Part shown: one piece after another, positions 56,501-64,000 of the stretch
Numbering within the stretch: the stretch's first letter is position 1
Layout of the letters: the number at the start of each line of letters is the position of its first letter
Origin: Microvirga sp.
Lineage (GTDB): Bacteria; Pseudomonadota; Alphaproteobacteria; Rhizobiales; Beijerinckiaceae
Reading direction: 5' to 3'
NCBI GenBank assembly: GCA_022241475.1
Contig: JAKOMT010000002.1
Span: 156,591-220,590, forward strand
DNA: 64,000 nt
Position numbers and translations under genes: made by a program
The notes under the pieces: generated by a model
Databases searched by the model: none
What the model saw: only the letters and a program-made list of their open reading frames with translations
Told to the model about the DNA's origin: nothing

Positions 56501-57895
56501 TCAGAGCGCCTTGACGATCTGGTCGACCATCTTCTTGGCGTCGCCGAAGAGCATCATCGTGTTGTCGCGGAAGAACAGTTCGTTCTCGACGCCCGCGTAA
56601 CCCGAGCCCATGCCGCGCTTGATGAAGAGAACGGTCTTGGCCTTGTCCACGTCGAGGATCGGCATGCCGTAGATCGGCGATTGCGGATCGGTCTTGGCGG
56701 CGGGGTTCGTGACGTCGTTGGCGCCGATGACGAAGGCGACGTCGGCCTGCGCGAACTCGCCGTTGATGTCCTCGAGCTCGAAGACCTCGTCATAGGGCAC
56801 GTTGGCTTCCGCCAGCAGCACGTTCATGTGGCCGGGCATGCGGCCCGCGACCGGATGGATGGCGTACTTGACCTCGACGCCCTCTTTCTTGAGGTGGTCG
56901 GCCATCTCGCGAAGGGTGTGCTGCGCCTGCGCGACCGCCATGCCGTAGCCGGGCACGATGATGACCTTGGCGGCGTTCTTCATGATGAAGGCCGCGTCGT
57001 CCGCCGAGCCCTGCTTCACGGGACGCGACTCGACGGCGCCGGCCGCGCCGGAATCCGTCTCGCCGCCGAAGCCGCCGAGAATCACCGAGATGAACGAGCG
57101 GTTCATCCCCTTGCACATGATGTAGGACAGGATCGCGCCGGACGAGCCGACGAGCGCGCCGGTGATGATCAGCGCGAGATTGCCCAGCGTGAAGCCGATG
57201 CCGGCGGCCGCCCAACCCGAATAGGAGTTCAGCATCGACACGACGACGGGCATGTCGGCGCCGCCGATCGGGATGATGAGCAGAACGCCGAGCGCCAGCG
57301 AGACGATCACGATCAGCCAGAACGCCATCGCGCTCTCGGTCGCGACGAAGATCGCGAGCAAAAGGACGAGCGCGCCGGCGAGGCCGGCGTTGATGACATG
57401 GCGCGAAGGCAGCATGATCGGCTTGCCCGACATGCGGCCGTCGAGCTTGAGGAAGGCGATGATGGAACCCGTGAAGGTGATCGCGCCGATCGCGGCGCCG
57501 ATGCCCATCTCGAACAGCGTGACCCCGCCGATGGCGCCGCGCGCAGCGATGTCGAAGGCGAGCGGCGCGTAGAGCGCGGCTGCGGCCACCAGCACCGCCG
57601 CCATGCCGACGAGCGAATGGAAGGCGGCGACGAGCTGCGGCATCGCGGTCATGGGAACGCGCTTGGCGATCACGGCGCCCGCGCCGCCGCCGATGGCGAT
57701 GCCGACGATGACGAGCAGCCAGCCTCCGAGCGAAGGATTGGCGTAGACCAGCGTCGTCGCGACGGCGAGGCCCATGCCGATCATGCCGAACATGTTGCCC
57801 TGACGGGACGTCGTCGGATGCGAGAGGCCGCGCAGAGCGAGGATGAAGAGCACGCCCGAGACGAGATAGAGCAGGTTGGCGACGTTGGAGCTCAT
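56501..57895 (-). CDS. pntB: NAD(P) transhydrogenase subunit beta
   Basis: A 464-residue membrane subunit of the proton-translocating transhydrogenase, which uses the proton gradient to reduce NADP+ with NADH. About nine N-terminal transmembrane helices precede the NADP-binding domain III (VIIVPGYGMAVAQAQ, HPVAGRMPGHMNVLLAEA, VIGANDVTNPAA, and a C-terminal FGDAKKMVDQIVKAL). It starts four bases after the pntAB stop. Last gene of the operon with pntAA and pntAB. Confidence 0.97.
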   Translation of the reverse strand: MSSNVANLLYLVSGVLFILALRGLSHPTTSRQGNMFGMIGMGLAVATTLVYANPSLGGWLLVIVGIAIGGGAGAVIAKRVPMTAMPQLVAAFHSLVGMAAVLVAAAALYAPLAFDIAARGAIGGVTLFEMGIGAAIGAITFTGSIIAFLKLDGRMSGKPIMLPSRHVINAGLAGALVLLLAIFVATESAMAFWLIVIVSLALGVLLIIPIGGADMPVVVSMLNSYSGWAAAGIGFTLGNLALIITGALVGSSGAILSYIMCKGMNRSFISVILGGFGGETDSGAAGAVESRPVKQGSADDAAFIMKNAAKVIIVPGYGMAVAQAQHTLREMADHLKKEGVEVKYAIHPVAGRMPGHMNVLLAEANVPYDEVFELEDINGEFAQADVAFVIGANDVTNPAAKTDPQSPIYGMPILDVDKAKTVLFIKRGMGSGYAGVENELFFRDNTMMLFGDAKKMVDQIVKAL

Positions 57896-57899
57896 CGTC

Positions 57900-58343
57900 T
57901 CAGCCCTTCTTCTTGTACATGGCGAGCATGCGCTGGGTGACGAGGAAGCCCCCGAAAATGTTCACCGAGGCCATGACGAGCGCGAGGAAGCCCAGAACCT
58001 GAGCGCCGACCCCGGCGCCGCCGTCCGTCAGCGCGTTCGCCGCCGGCATGCCGACCGCGAGCAGCGCGCCGACGACGATCACGGAGGAGATCGCGTTGGT
58101 GACCGACATCAGCGGCGTATGCAGCGCCGGCGTCACCGCCCAGACCACGTAGTAGCCGACGAAGATCGCCAGCACGAAGATGGCGAGCCGGAAGATCGTC
58201 GGATCGACCCCGCCGCCGGTCGCGGCGCTGGCGGCGACCGCGATTGAATCCGCGTAGGCCTCGGCGGCGTTCGCAGCCTCGCGCGCGACCTCCGCGGCCG
58301 CTTGCGCGCGTTCCAGCGCCTGTTCGGGAGTGAGGTTCGACAT
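57900..58343 (-). CDS. pntAB: NAD(P) transhydrogenase subunit alpha, membrane part
   Basis: The 147-residue protein has an Ala/Glu-rich N-terminal helix and three to four transmembrane helices. It contains [24 protein letters not shown], the conserved membrane region that in E. coli is the C-terminal end of PntA. Here it is a separate gene between pntAA and pntB, the usual three-gene arrangement in alphaproteobacteria. Confidence 0.95.
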   Translation of the reverse strand: MSNLTPEQALERAQAAAEVAREAANAAEAYADSIAVAASAATGGGVDPTIFRLAIFVLAIFVGYYVVWAVTPALHTPLMSVTNAISSVIVVGALLAVGMPAANALTDGGAGVGAQVLGFLALVMASVNIFGGFLVTQRMLAMYKKKG

Positions 58344-58375
58344 CGTGTCCCCCGTTTCGATGCTTAGCGCCGGCT

Positions 58376-59512
58376 TCAGGCGGCGGGCTGGAAATTCGGA
58401 TGAACGACGGCGCCGTCGCGCGTGAGCAGCGTCGCTTTGACGAGTTCGTCGTCCCAGTTCACGGCGATCGTCTTTTCGGCCTTGTCGACCAGCGTCTCGA
58501 CGAAGGAGTAGAGGTTCTTGGCGTAGAGCGCCGAAGCGCTGGCGGCGAGACGGCCGGGGACGTTGAGATGGCCGACGACCTTGACGCCGTTATGCTCCAC
58601 GACCTCGCCGGCCTTCGACACCTCGCAATTGCCGCCGCGCTCGACCGCGAGATCGACGACGACGGAGCCGGCCTTCATCGATTCGACCATGGCGCGGGTG
58701 ACGAGCACCGGCGCGGGGCGGCCGGGGATCAGCGCGGTGGTGATCACCATGTCCTGCTTGGCGATGTGGGCGGCGACGAGTTCGGCCTGCTTGGCCTTGT
58801 ACTCCGCCGACATCTCCTTGGCGTAGCCGCCCGCCGTCTCGGCCTGACGGAACTCGTCGTCCTCGACGGCGACGAACTTGGCGCCGAGGCTCTCGACCTG
58901 CTCCCGCGCGGCGGGGCGCACGTCGGTCGCCGAGACGACCGCTCCGAGGCGGCGCGCGGTCGCAATGGCCTGAAGGCCGGCGACGCCCGCGCCCATCACG
59001 AAGACGCGCGCGGCCGGGATGGTGCCGGCGGCGGTCATCATCATCGGCATGGCGCGGCCGTATTCGCCGGCGGCGTCGATCACGGCGCGATAGCCTGCGA
59101 GGTTCGCCTGGCTCGAGAGCACGTCCATGACCTGCGCGCGCGTGATGCGCGGCATCAGCTCCATGGAGAATGCGGTGAGGCCCCGGCCGGCGATCGCGGC
59201 GAGGTCCTCGTGCGCGCCGTAGGGGTCCATGATCGCGACGAGGATGGCGCCGGTCTTGAACATATCGAGGCGCGAAGCGTCGGGGCGACGAACGAGGAGG
59301 ACGATGTCGGCGTCGCGCGCGGCGTCCGCGGCGTTGGCGGCGATGCTCGCGCCCGCCGTCTCGAAATCGGCGTCGGTGACGCCCGAGCCCAGGCCTGCGC
59401 CCGACTGCACGACGATCTCGGCGCCCAGCGCCTTGAACTTCTTCACGGTCTCCGGCGACGCGGCCACGCGGCGTTCGTTGGCGTCGGTTTCCGTCAGAAC
59501 GGCGATACGCAT
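58376..59512 (-). CDS. pntAA: NAD(P) transhydrogenase subunit alpha, NAD-binding part
   Basis: The 378-residue soluble domain I binds NADH. It resembles alanine dehydrogenase: [33 protein letters not shown], the Rossmann loop [20 protein letters not shown], and [14 protein letters not shown]. First of the three pnt genes; the COX IV-like gene lies 70 bases upstream. That gap contains a strong hairpin (CGGGCGGC/GCCGCCCG, 59541-59559) that may tune read-through. Confidence 0.96.
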   Translation of the reverse strand: MRIAVLTETDANERRVAASPETVKKFKALGAEIVVQSGAGLGSGVTDADFETAGASIAANAADAARDADIVLLVRRPDASRLDMFKTGAILVAIMDPYGAHEDLAAIAGRGLTAFSMELMPRITRAQVMDVLSSQANLAGYRAVIDAAGEYGRAMPMMMTAAGTIPAARVFVMGAGVAGLQAIATARRLGAVVSATDVRPAAREQVESLGAKFVAVEDDEFRQAETAGGYAKEMSAEYKAKQAELVAAHIAKQDMVITTALIPGRPAPVLVTRAMVESMKAGSVVVDLAVERGGNCEVSKAGEVVEHNGVKVVGHLNVPGRLAASASALYAKNLYSFVETLVDKAEKTIAVNWDDELVKATLLTRDGAVVHPNFQPAA

Positions 59513-59582
59513 GACTAGCCCCCCGGTCGTTCGTTCGGCGCGGGCGGCGGCGCCGCCCGTCGCGAAGGCGCTCGGGCGCCCG

Positions 59583-59876
59583 TCACATCACGATGAAGCT
59601 GAGCGCCATGAGGCCGAACACGGCGGCGGGAGCCTTCCAGCTAATCGAGCGCGACAGCGCGCCGATCGCGCCGGCCACGCCGGAGATCACGACGAACAGG
59701 ATCGCGATCATCCACGCGCCCTTCACGCCGCCCATGGCGAGCGCGAGAACCCAGCACAGGATCACGAGCGTCGAGATCGTGGTGAATTCCACGAATCCGC
59801 CATAGGTGTTCTCGTGAGACTCGCTGTCCATTTCGGGGCTGTAGCCGTCGCCGGGCTGACGGTCGGTATGCGCCAT
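59583..59876 (-). CDS. aa3-type cytochrome c oxidase subunit IV-like membrane protein
   Basis: The 97-residue protein contains HENTYGGFVEFTTISTLVILCW, the pattern of the bacterial aa3-oxidase subunit IV family. It is followed by two more hydrophobic segments (~53-73 and 81-97). Typical family members are shorter with one helix, so this has an extended C-terminus. A gene of this family directly before pntA is a recurring alphaproteobacterial arrangement. I chose the ATG at 59876 because homology starts there. Confidence 0.82.
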   Translation of the reverse strand: MAHTDRQPGDGYSPEMDSESHENTYGGFVEFTTISTLVILCWVLALAMGGVKGAWMIAILFVVISGVAGAIGALSRSISWKAPAAVFGLMALSFIVM

Positions 59877-59992
59877 GATCGCCGTGTCCTGTGTTTCCCA
59901 GAGATGATTGGTCCGCATTTAGCCCAACCGGACGCTGGCCGCAACGCAATGATGCGTTCGCGCCATACGTTTCCACGCAAAGCGGGGACGGT

Positions 59993-61363
59993 TCAGGCGC
60001 CGACGGGCGACAATCCGGCCTCGGCGAGCGCCGCCGACTGTCGCTGAGCCAGGCTCGCGACGTCGAAGCGGGCGATCTCCGCTTCGAACAGTTCGTGATA
60101 GTTGAGCTCCGAGCGCAGATGCAGGAACACCGCGCCGAGCCCGATCGCCGCGCGGTCCATGAACACGAATTCGCGCGGCACCGTCACCGGTCCCCGCTCC
60201 TTGAGCGCCTTGTGCACCTGAAACGCCTGCCTGCGCCCGTATTCGCCCGGCTTGATCCCGTCGGCGATGGTGCGCACGCGGTCTTCGAGAAGCGGCCCGT
60301 AGATGAAGCGCGCCCAGATGTTGAGGATGTCGATCAGTTCCTTCGACAGCCCCTTGAAGCCCCATGTCTCGTAGGCGTAGACCGTGCGCGCAAGATCGTC
60401 CTCGCGCAGTCCGTGATAGAGATCGACCACGCCGCCCACGAATTTCGGCGGGAAGATGCGGACGCAGCCGTAATCGAGCAGGTTGATGCCCTGCGGCTCG
60501 CCGCCTTCCTCGAAGACCGTGTAGTTGCCCAGATGCGGATCGCCGTGGATCACCGCCGCCTGGCTGAACGGATGCCACCACGCCTTGAACATCGCCACCG
60601 CGAGCCGGTTGCGGATCTCGACGGAGGCGTCGCTGAAATCGAGGATCCTGCGCCCCTCCAGCCACGAGAGCGTCAGCAGGCGACGGGTGGACAAATCTCC
60701 GATGACCTTGGGCACACGCACGGCGTCGACGTCGCGCAGCGCGTTCTCGTAGAGCGCGGCGTGGCGCGCCTCGCGCTCGTAATCGAGCTCCTCGCGGACG
60801 CGATCGCCGATTTCCTGCGCGATCTCGCGCGTGTCGATGGCCGGGTCCATCCGGCGATGGATGGCGAAGACGAGCTCGAGCTGCTTGAGATCGGCCTCCA
60901 CCGCCGACTGCATGTCCGGATATTGCAGCTTGCAGGCGAGCGGCGCGCCGTCATGCCCGGTCGCCCGGTGAACCTGGCCGAGCGAGGCGGCGGCGGCGGG
61001 ATGCAGATCGAAATCGGCGAAGCGGGAGCGCCAGTCCGGACCGAGTTCGGCCTGCATCCGGCGCTTGACGAATGCGGCCCCCATCGGCGGCGCTTCCGAT
61101 TGCAGCTTCTGGAGTTCGGCGGCGTATTCCGGCGGCAGCGCTTCGGGGATGGTGGCGAGAAGCTGCGCGACCTTCATGATCGGCCCCTTCAGGCCGCCGA
61201 GCGCCTGCGCCAGCGCCGCCGCGCCGTCGCCGCGCGCGCCCTCCCCGCCGAACAGACGTGCGCCCGCGACCCGCGCGGCGACGGCTCCGACATTGGCCCC
61301 GACGCGGGCGTAGCGGGCGGCGCGGGCGGTGATGCGGTTGGCTTCGCGGTCGCGGATGGTCAT
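59993..61363 (-). CDS. ABC1/AarF/UbiB-family atypical kinase
   Basis: The 456-residue protein belongs to the UbiB/Coq8-like protein-kinase-like family linked to ubiquinone biosynthesis. The Ala-rich loop AAAASLGQVHRA replaces the usual Gly loop, the VHGD-type catalytic segment appears as IHGDPHLGNY, and the metal-binding motif is DYGCVR. The N-terminal KxGQ-type motif reads KVAQ (PIMKVAQLLATIPEALPPEY), a variation from the consensus. No C-terminal membrane helices are evident. The ATG at 61363 lies 29 bases after the end of miaA. Confidence 0.9.
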   Translation of the reverse strand: MTIRDREANRITARAARYARVGANVGAVAARVAGARLFGGEGARGDGAAALAQALGGLKGPIMKVAQLLATIPEALPPEYAAELQKLQSEAPPMGAAFVKRRMQAELGPDWRSRFADFDLHPAAAASLGQVHRATGHDGAPLACKLQYPDMQSAVEADLKQLELVFAIHRRMDPAIDTREIAQEIGDRVREELDYEREARHAALYENALRDVDAVRVPKVIGDLSTRRLLTLSWLEGRRILDFSDASVEIRNRLAVAMFKAWWHPFSQAAVIHGDPHLGNYTVFEEGGEPQGINLLDYGCVRIFPPKFVGGVVDLYHGLREDDLARTVYAYETWGFKGLSKELIDILNIWARFIYGPLLEDRVRTIADGIKPGEYGRRQAFQVHKALKERGPVTVPREFVFMDRAAIGLGAVFLHLRSELNYHELFEAEIARFDVASLAQRQSAALAEAGLSPVGA

Positions 61364-61391
61364 GGGCGGGCGATCTCCCTGGGCGGACTTG

Positions 61392-62357
61392 TCAGACTTC
61401 AGATAGCGCCGCATCGGCGCGCGTGAAGAGCGCGGGGTCGCGACGCGCCGCCGCGAGGGCGTCGTCGGGCGCGATCCACTCCCATCCGGGCATCGAATTG
61501 CGGAACCAGGTGAACTGCCGTTTGGCGTAGGCGCGCGTGTCGGCCTTCCCCCGCGCGACCGCGTCAGCGAGGCCGGCCTCGCCGCGCAGATGCGCGATCA
61601 GACCCGGCACGCCGTGGGCGCGCATCACGGGCAGCATCGGATCGAGCCCGCGCGCGGCGAGCGCCGCGACCTCGTCGAGCGCGCCTTGCGCCATCATCAC
61701 GTCGAACCGCGCGTCGATGCGCTCGCGCAGCCGATCGCGGTCGGGCGCGAGGAAGATCCGGCGCAGCGGGCGCCCGGCGAGCGGGCCGGGCTCGCGAGCC
61801 GCGTGGAAGGACGCCAGCGAGCGGCCCGTCGCCACATGGACCTCGAGCGCGCGCATCACGCGCAGGCGGTCGCTCGGGCGAAGGCGCGCCGCGCCCTCCG
61901 GATCGCGCTCCGCGAGCAGCGCATGCAGATCCGGCGTCGCGAGTCCCTCGGCCTGCGCGCGGACCTGCGCGCGCACCGCGTCGGGAACCGTGGGCATGTC
62001 CGACAGGCCCTCGACGGCGGCCTTGAAGTAAAGCCCCGTGCCGCCGACGAGGATCGGGACTAGGCCCTCCCCTTCGGCGGCGGCGATTTCGCGCGTCGCG
62101 TCATCGAGCCAGCGTCCGACGGAATGGTTCACGCACCCGTCGACGACGCCGTAGATCCGATGCGGGGCCAGCGCCTCTTCGTCCCGCGCGGGCCGCGCGG
62201 TGATGACGCGCAGATCCGCGTAGACCTGCATCGAATCCGCGTTGATCACGACGCCGCCGAGCGCCCGCGCCAACGCGACGGCGAGCGCGGACTTCCCCGA
62301 CGCCGTGGGGCCGGCGATCAGAACGGGGACGTTTCCGGGGGACGCGGCGGCGCTCAT
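61392..62357 (-). CDS. miaA: tRNA dimethylallyltransferase
   Basis: The 321-residue enzyme prenylates A37 of tRNAs that read codons starting with U. The P-loop is GPTASGKS (16-23); [31 protein letters not shown] and RQFTWFRN follow in the family order. The ATG at 62357 starts just before the P-loop region as in other MiaA proteins; the frame is open further upstream but that part is not conserved. It is upstream of the ABC1 gene and probably co-transcribed. Confidence 0.95.
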   Translation of the reverse strand: MSAAASPGNVPVLIAGPTASGKSALAVALARALGGVVINADSMQVYADLRVITARPARDEEALAPHRIYGVVDGCVNHSVGRWLDDATREIAAAEGEGLVPILVGGTGLYFKAAVEGLSDMPTVPDAVRAQVRAQAEGLATPDLHALLAERDPEGAARLRPSDRLRVMRALEVHVATGRSLASFHAAREPGPLAGRPLRRIFLAPDRDRLRERIDARFDVMMAQGALDEVAALAARGLDPMLPVMRAHGVPGLIAHLRGEAGLADAVARGKADTRAYAKRQFTWFRNSMPGWEWIAPDDALAAARRDPALFTRADAALSEV

Positions 62358-62588
62358 CGCGCCTTGATACCGCGCGCTTCGCGGCCCCGAAAGCGTTTCC
62401 AGCCAACACCCGAGGAAAGAATCCGGACCGTCGCACGCGATAATTGATTTCACTCGCCCGACAGTCGATCCGGACACCTTGCCTTGCCATGGAAATCAAT
62501 CTTTCGAATCGATGCGCATATTCCGGCTGTGGAGACAACATCTCCATGCGTGAAGCCCGATCCGCGACACGGTATGTCGTATTGTGTA

Positions 62589-62645
62589 TTGTCAAAGCCT
62601 GATTTTAGACACAACCTTGTCAAAATTCATCGCAGCCCGTATATC
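62589..62645 (+). promoter_or_regulatory. Candidate promoter and direct repeats upstream of proV
   Basis: TTGTCA (62617-62622), a 17-base spacer and TATATC (62640-62645) make a plausible promoter 86 bases before proV. TTGTCAAA occurs twice (62589-62596 and 62617-62624), 28 bases apart. TTGTGT (62582-62587) is inverted at 62609-62614 (ACACAA). The arrangement could bind a regulator. The rest of the 373-base gap (62358-62730) shows no gene. Confidence 0.5.
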
Positions 62646-62730
62646 TTGTTCCGATGCAAACCGTCGTCGGGCCGAGACTTTATTGTCTGCCGGCCCGTGA
62701 TCCTGTTCGCGACGGCAATCAGGGAACCGG

Positions 62731-63999
62731 ATGAACGAGCCGCAAAAACCCGACAAGATCGTCGTACGCAATCTCTTCAAGGTCTTCGGCGACAATCCGC
62801 AGCAGGCGATGGAGCTGGTCCGCCAGGGCCTCGGCAAGGACGAGATTTTCGCCCGCACCGGCCAGACGATCGGCGTCCACGACGCCAGCTTCACGATCCG
62901 GGAGGGCGAGATCTTCGTGATCATGGGCCTGTCCGGATCGGGCAAGTCGACCATGGTGCGGATGTTCAACCGCCTGCATGAGCCGACCGAAGGCGCGATC
63001 GAGATCGACGGGCGCGACATCACGGGTCTCGACGGCCCCGAGTTGCGCCGGCTTCGCCGCGAGACGGTCAGCATGGTTTTCCAGTCCTTCGCGCTGATGC
63101 CGCACATGAAAGTGATCGACAACGTCGCGTTCGGGCTCGAGCTCGGCGGCATGGCGCGCGACGAGCGCCATGCCCGCGCGCTCACGGCGCTGGAACAGGT
63201 CGGCCTCGCGGCCAACGCCCGGAGCTACCCGGATGAGTTGTCCGGCGGCATGCAGCAGCGCGTCGGCCTCGCTCGCGCCCTCGCCGCCGATCCCCCGATC
63301 CTCCTGATGGACGAGGCCTTCTCGGCGCTCGATCCATTGATCCGATCCGAGATGCAGGATGAATTGCTGACGCTTCAGGAAGAGAAGCAGCGCACCATCA
63401 TCTTCATCAGCCACGATCTCGACGAGGCCATGCGCATCGGCGACCGGATCGCCATCATGGAGGGCGGCGTCGTCGTGCAGGTCGGCACGCCCGACGAGAT
63501 CCTGAAGAACCCGGCGAACGATTATGTGCGCTCGTTCTTCCGCGGCGTCGACGTGTCGAAGGTCATCACCGCGCGCGACATCGCCCGCCGCACGCAGGTC
63601 ACGCTGATCGACAAGCCCGAGCAGGGACCGCGCGCCGCCCTGCGACTGCTCGCGGATTTCGACCGCGATTACGGCTACGTGCTCGGACGCGGGCGCCGCT
63701 TCCTCGGCGTCGTCAGCGTCGCAGCCCTCGAAGAGGCGCGCAAGCGCGACGAGCCGCTCGAAAAGGCTCTTGTGCGCGACGGGCCGACGATCGCTCCCGA
63801 AACGAAGCTCGCCGATCTGATGGGCGTCGTCGCGGAGACGCCTTACCCCACGCCCGTGGTCGATTCCGACGGGCGCTATGTCGGCGTCGTCTCCCGCAGC
63901 GTGCTCCTGCGCGCTCTGGACGGCGGTTCCGCCGAGATGGCCGCCCCGCCGCCAGCCGACGTTTCGGCTCCGACGCTCGCGGCGGGAGTCGGATCATGA
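62731..63999 (+). CDS. proV: Glycine betaine/proline ABC transporter ATP-binding protein
   Basis: The 422-residue ATPase belongs to the quaternary-amine uptake family. Walker A is GLSGSGKST (66-74), the signature LSGGMQQRV begins at 170, Walker B is [13 protein letters not shown] and the switch histidine is in ISHDLDEA. Two C-terminal CBS domains (~285-400) are typical of ProV/OpuAA and sense osmotic state or nucleotides. AGGGAA precedes the ATG. The stop (63997-63999) overlaps an ATG at 63996 that presumably opens the permease gene proW, cut off by the window end. Confidence 0.95.
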   Translation: MNEPQKPDKIVVRNLFKVFGDNPQQAMELVRQGLGKDEIFARTGQTIGVHDASFTIREGEIFVIMGLSGSGKSTMVRMFNRLHEPTEGAIEIDGRDITGLDGPELRRLRRETVSMVFQSFALMPHMKVIDNVAFGLELGGMARDERHARALTALEQVGLAANARSYPDELSGGMQQRVGLARALAADPPILLMDEAFSALDPLIRSEMQDELLTLQEEKQRTIIFISHDLDEAMRIGDRIAIMEGGVVVQVGTPDEILKNPANDYVRSFFRGVDVSKVITARDIARRTQVTLIDKPEQGPRAALRLLADFDRDYGYVLGRGRRFLGVVSVAALEEARKRDEPLEKALVRDGPTIAPETKLADLMGVVAETPYPTPVVDSDGRYVGVVSRSVLLRALDGGSAEMAAPPPADVSAPTLAAGVGS

Positions 64000-64000
64000 G

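Overview
The window looks like an ordinary chromosomal segment of a GC-rich alphaproteobacterium, probably of the order Hyphomicrobiales. The evidence is a high G+C content throughout, the run fumC-DUF4169-ribbon-helix-helix, a COX IV-like gene ahead of split pntAA/pntAB/pntB, a PleC/DivJ-like histidine kinase, and CtrA-type TTAA-N7-TTAA sites. The genus cannot be fixed from the sequence alone. I see no tRNA, rRNA, CRISPR array, transposase, integrase or structural phage gene.

Layout. 1-5.4 kb: the 3'-truncated glucan glucosyltransferase mdoH, a 27-residue membrane peptide, then xdhB, the N-terminal half of xdhC and a DinB-fold gene. 5.4-15.7 kb: a YciE/F-type ferritin-like protein, aminopeptidase N, a PAS histidine kinase, a P450, fumC with two small partners, guanine deaminase, and the missing C-terminal half of xdhC on the opposite strand. 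15.8-20 kb: rhomboid protease, MFS exporter, 7TM diguanylate cyclase. 20-24.2 kb: rpoZ, the bifunctional (p)ppGpp enzyme, and prfB with its programmed +1 frameshift. 24.2-33.5 kb: envelope genes (M23 peptidase, AsmA/TamB-like giant), a single-cysteine BCP, parE, and a DsbA-like protein. 33.7-38.1 kb: a degenerate CYTH-like protein, a low-GC two-gene HTH operon, a YdjM-like protein and a PQQ-type sugar dehydrogenase. 38.3-45 kb: YqjE/DUF3618 membrane proteins, a tripartite hybrid kinase and a divergent receiver/Tad-like operon. 45-48 kb: a D-amino-acid cluster (DapA-family lyase, D-aminotransferase, N-carbamoyl-D-amino-acid hydrolase). 48-56.4 kb: msrP, argG, a DsbA-family isomerase, a GGDEF-EAL protein, DUF2256, an S10 carboxypeptidase and holC. 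56.5-64 kb: proton-translocating transhydrogenase, ABC1 kinase, miaA, and proV with the first bases of the next transporter gene.

Functional themes. Purine oxidation is represented by guaD, xdhB and a two-piece xdhC; the small xanthine dehydrogenase subunit gene (xdhA) is absent. Signalling is dense: two histidine kinases, a receiver fused to a degenerate kinase-like domain, two c-di-GMP proteins and a (p)ppGpp synthetase/hydrolase. The D-amino-acid genes form a compact divergent unit with a tandem repeat and an attenuator-like hairpin in the promoter region.

The points most worth a second look are: (1) the split of xdhC into halves on opposite strands 10.3 kb apart, which fits an inversion with a breakpoint inside the gene; (2) the low-GC 77-aa/HTH operon under a perfect CtrA-type site with iterated CTTAAC elements; (3) the D-amino-acid cluster and its leader; and (4) the hybrid-kinase/receiver/Tad-like locus. 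No complete defence or mobile system is visible.
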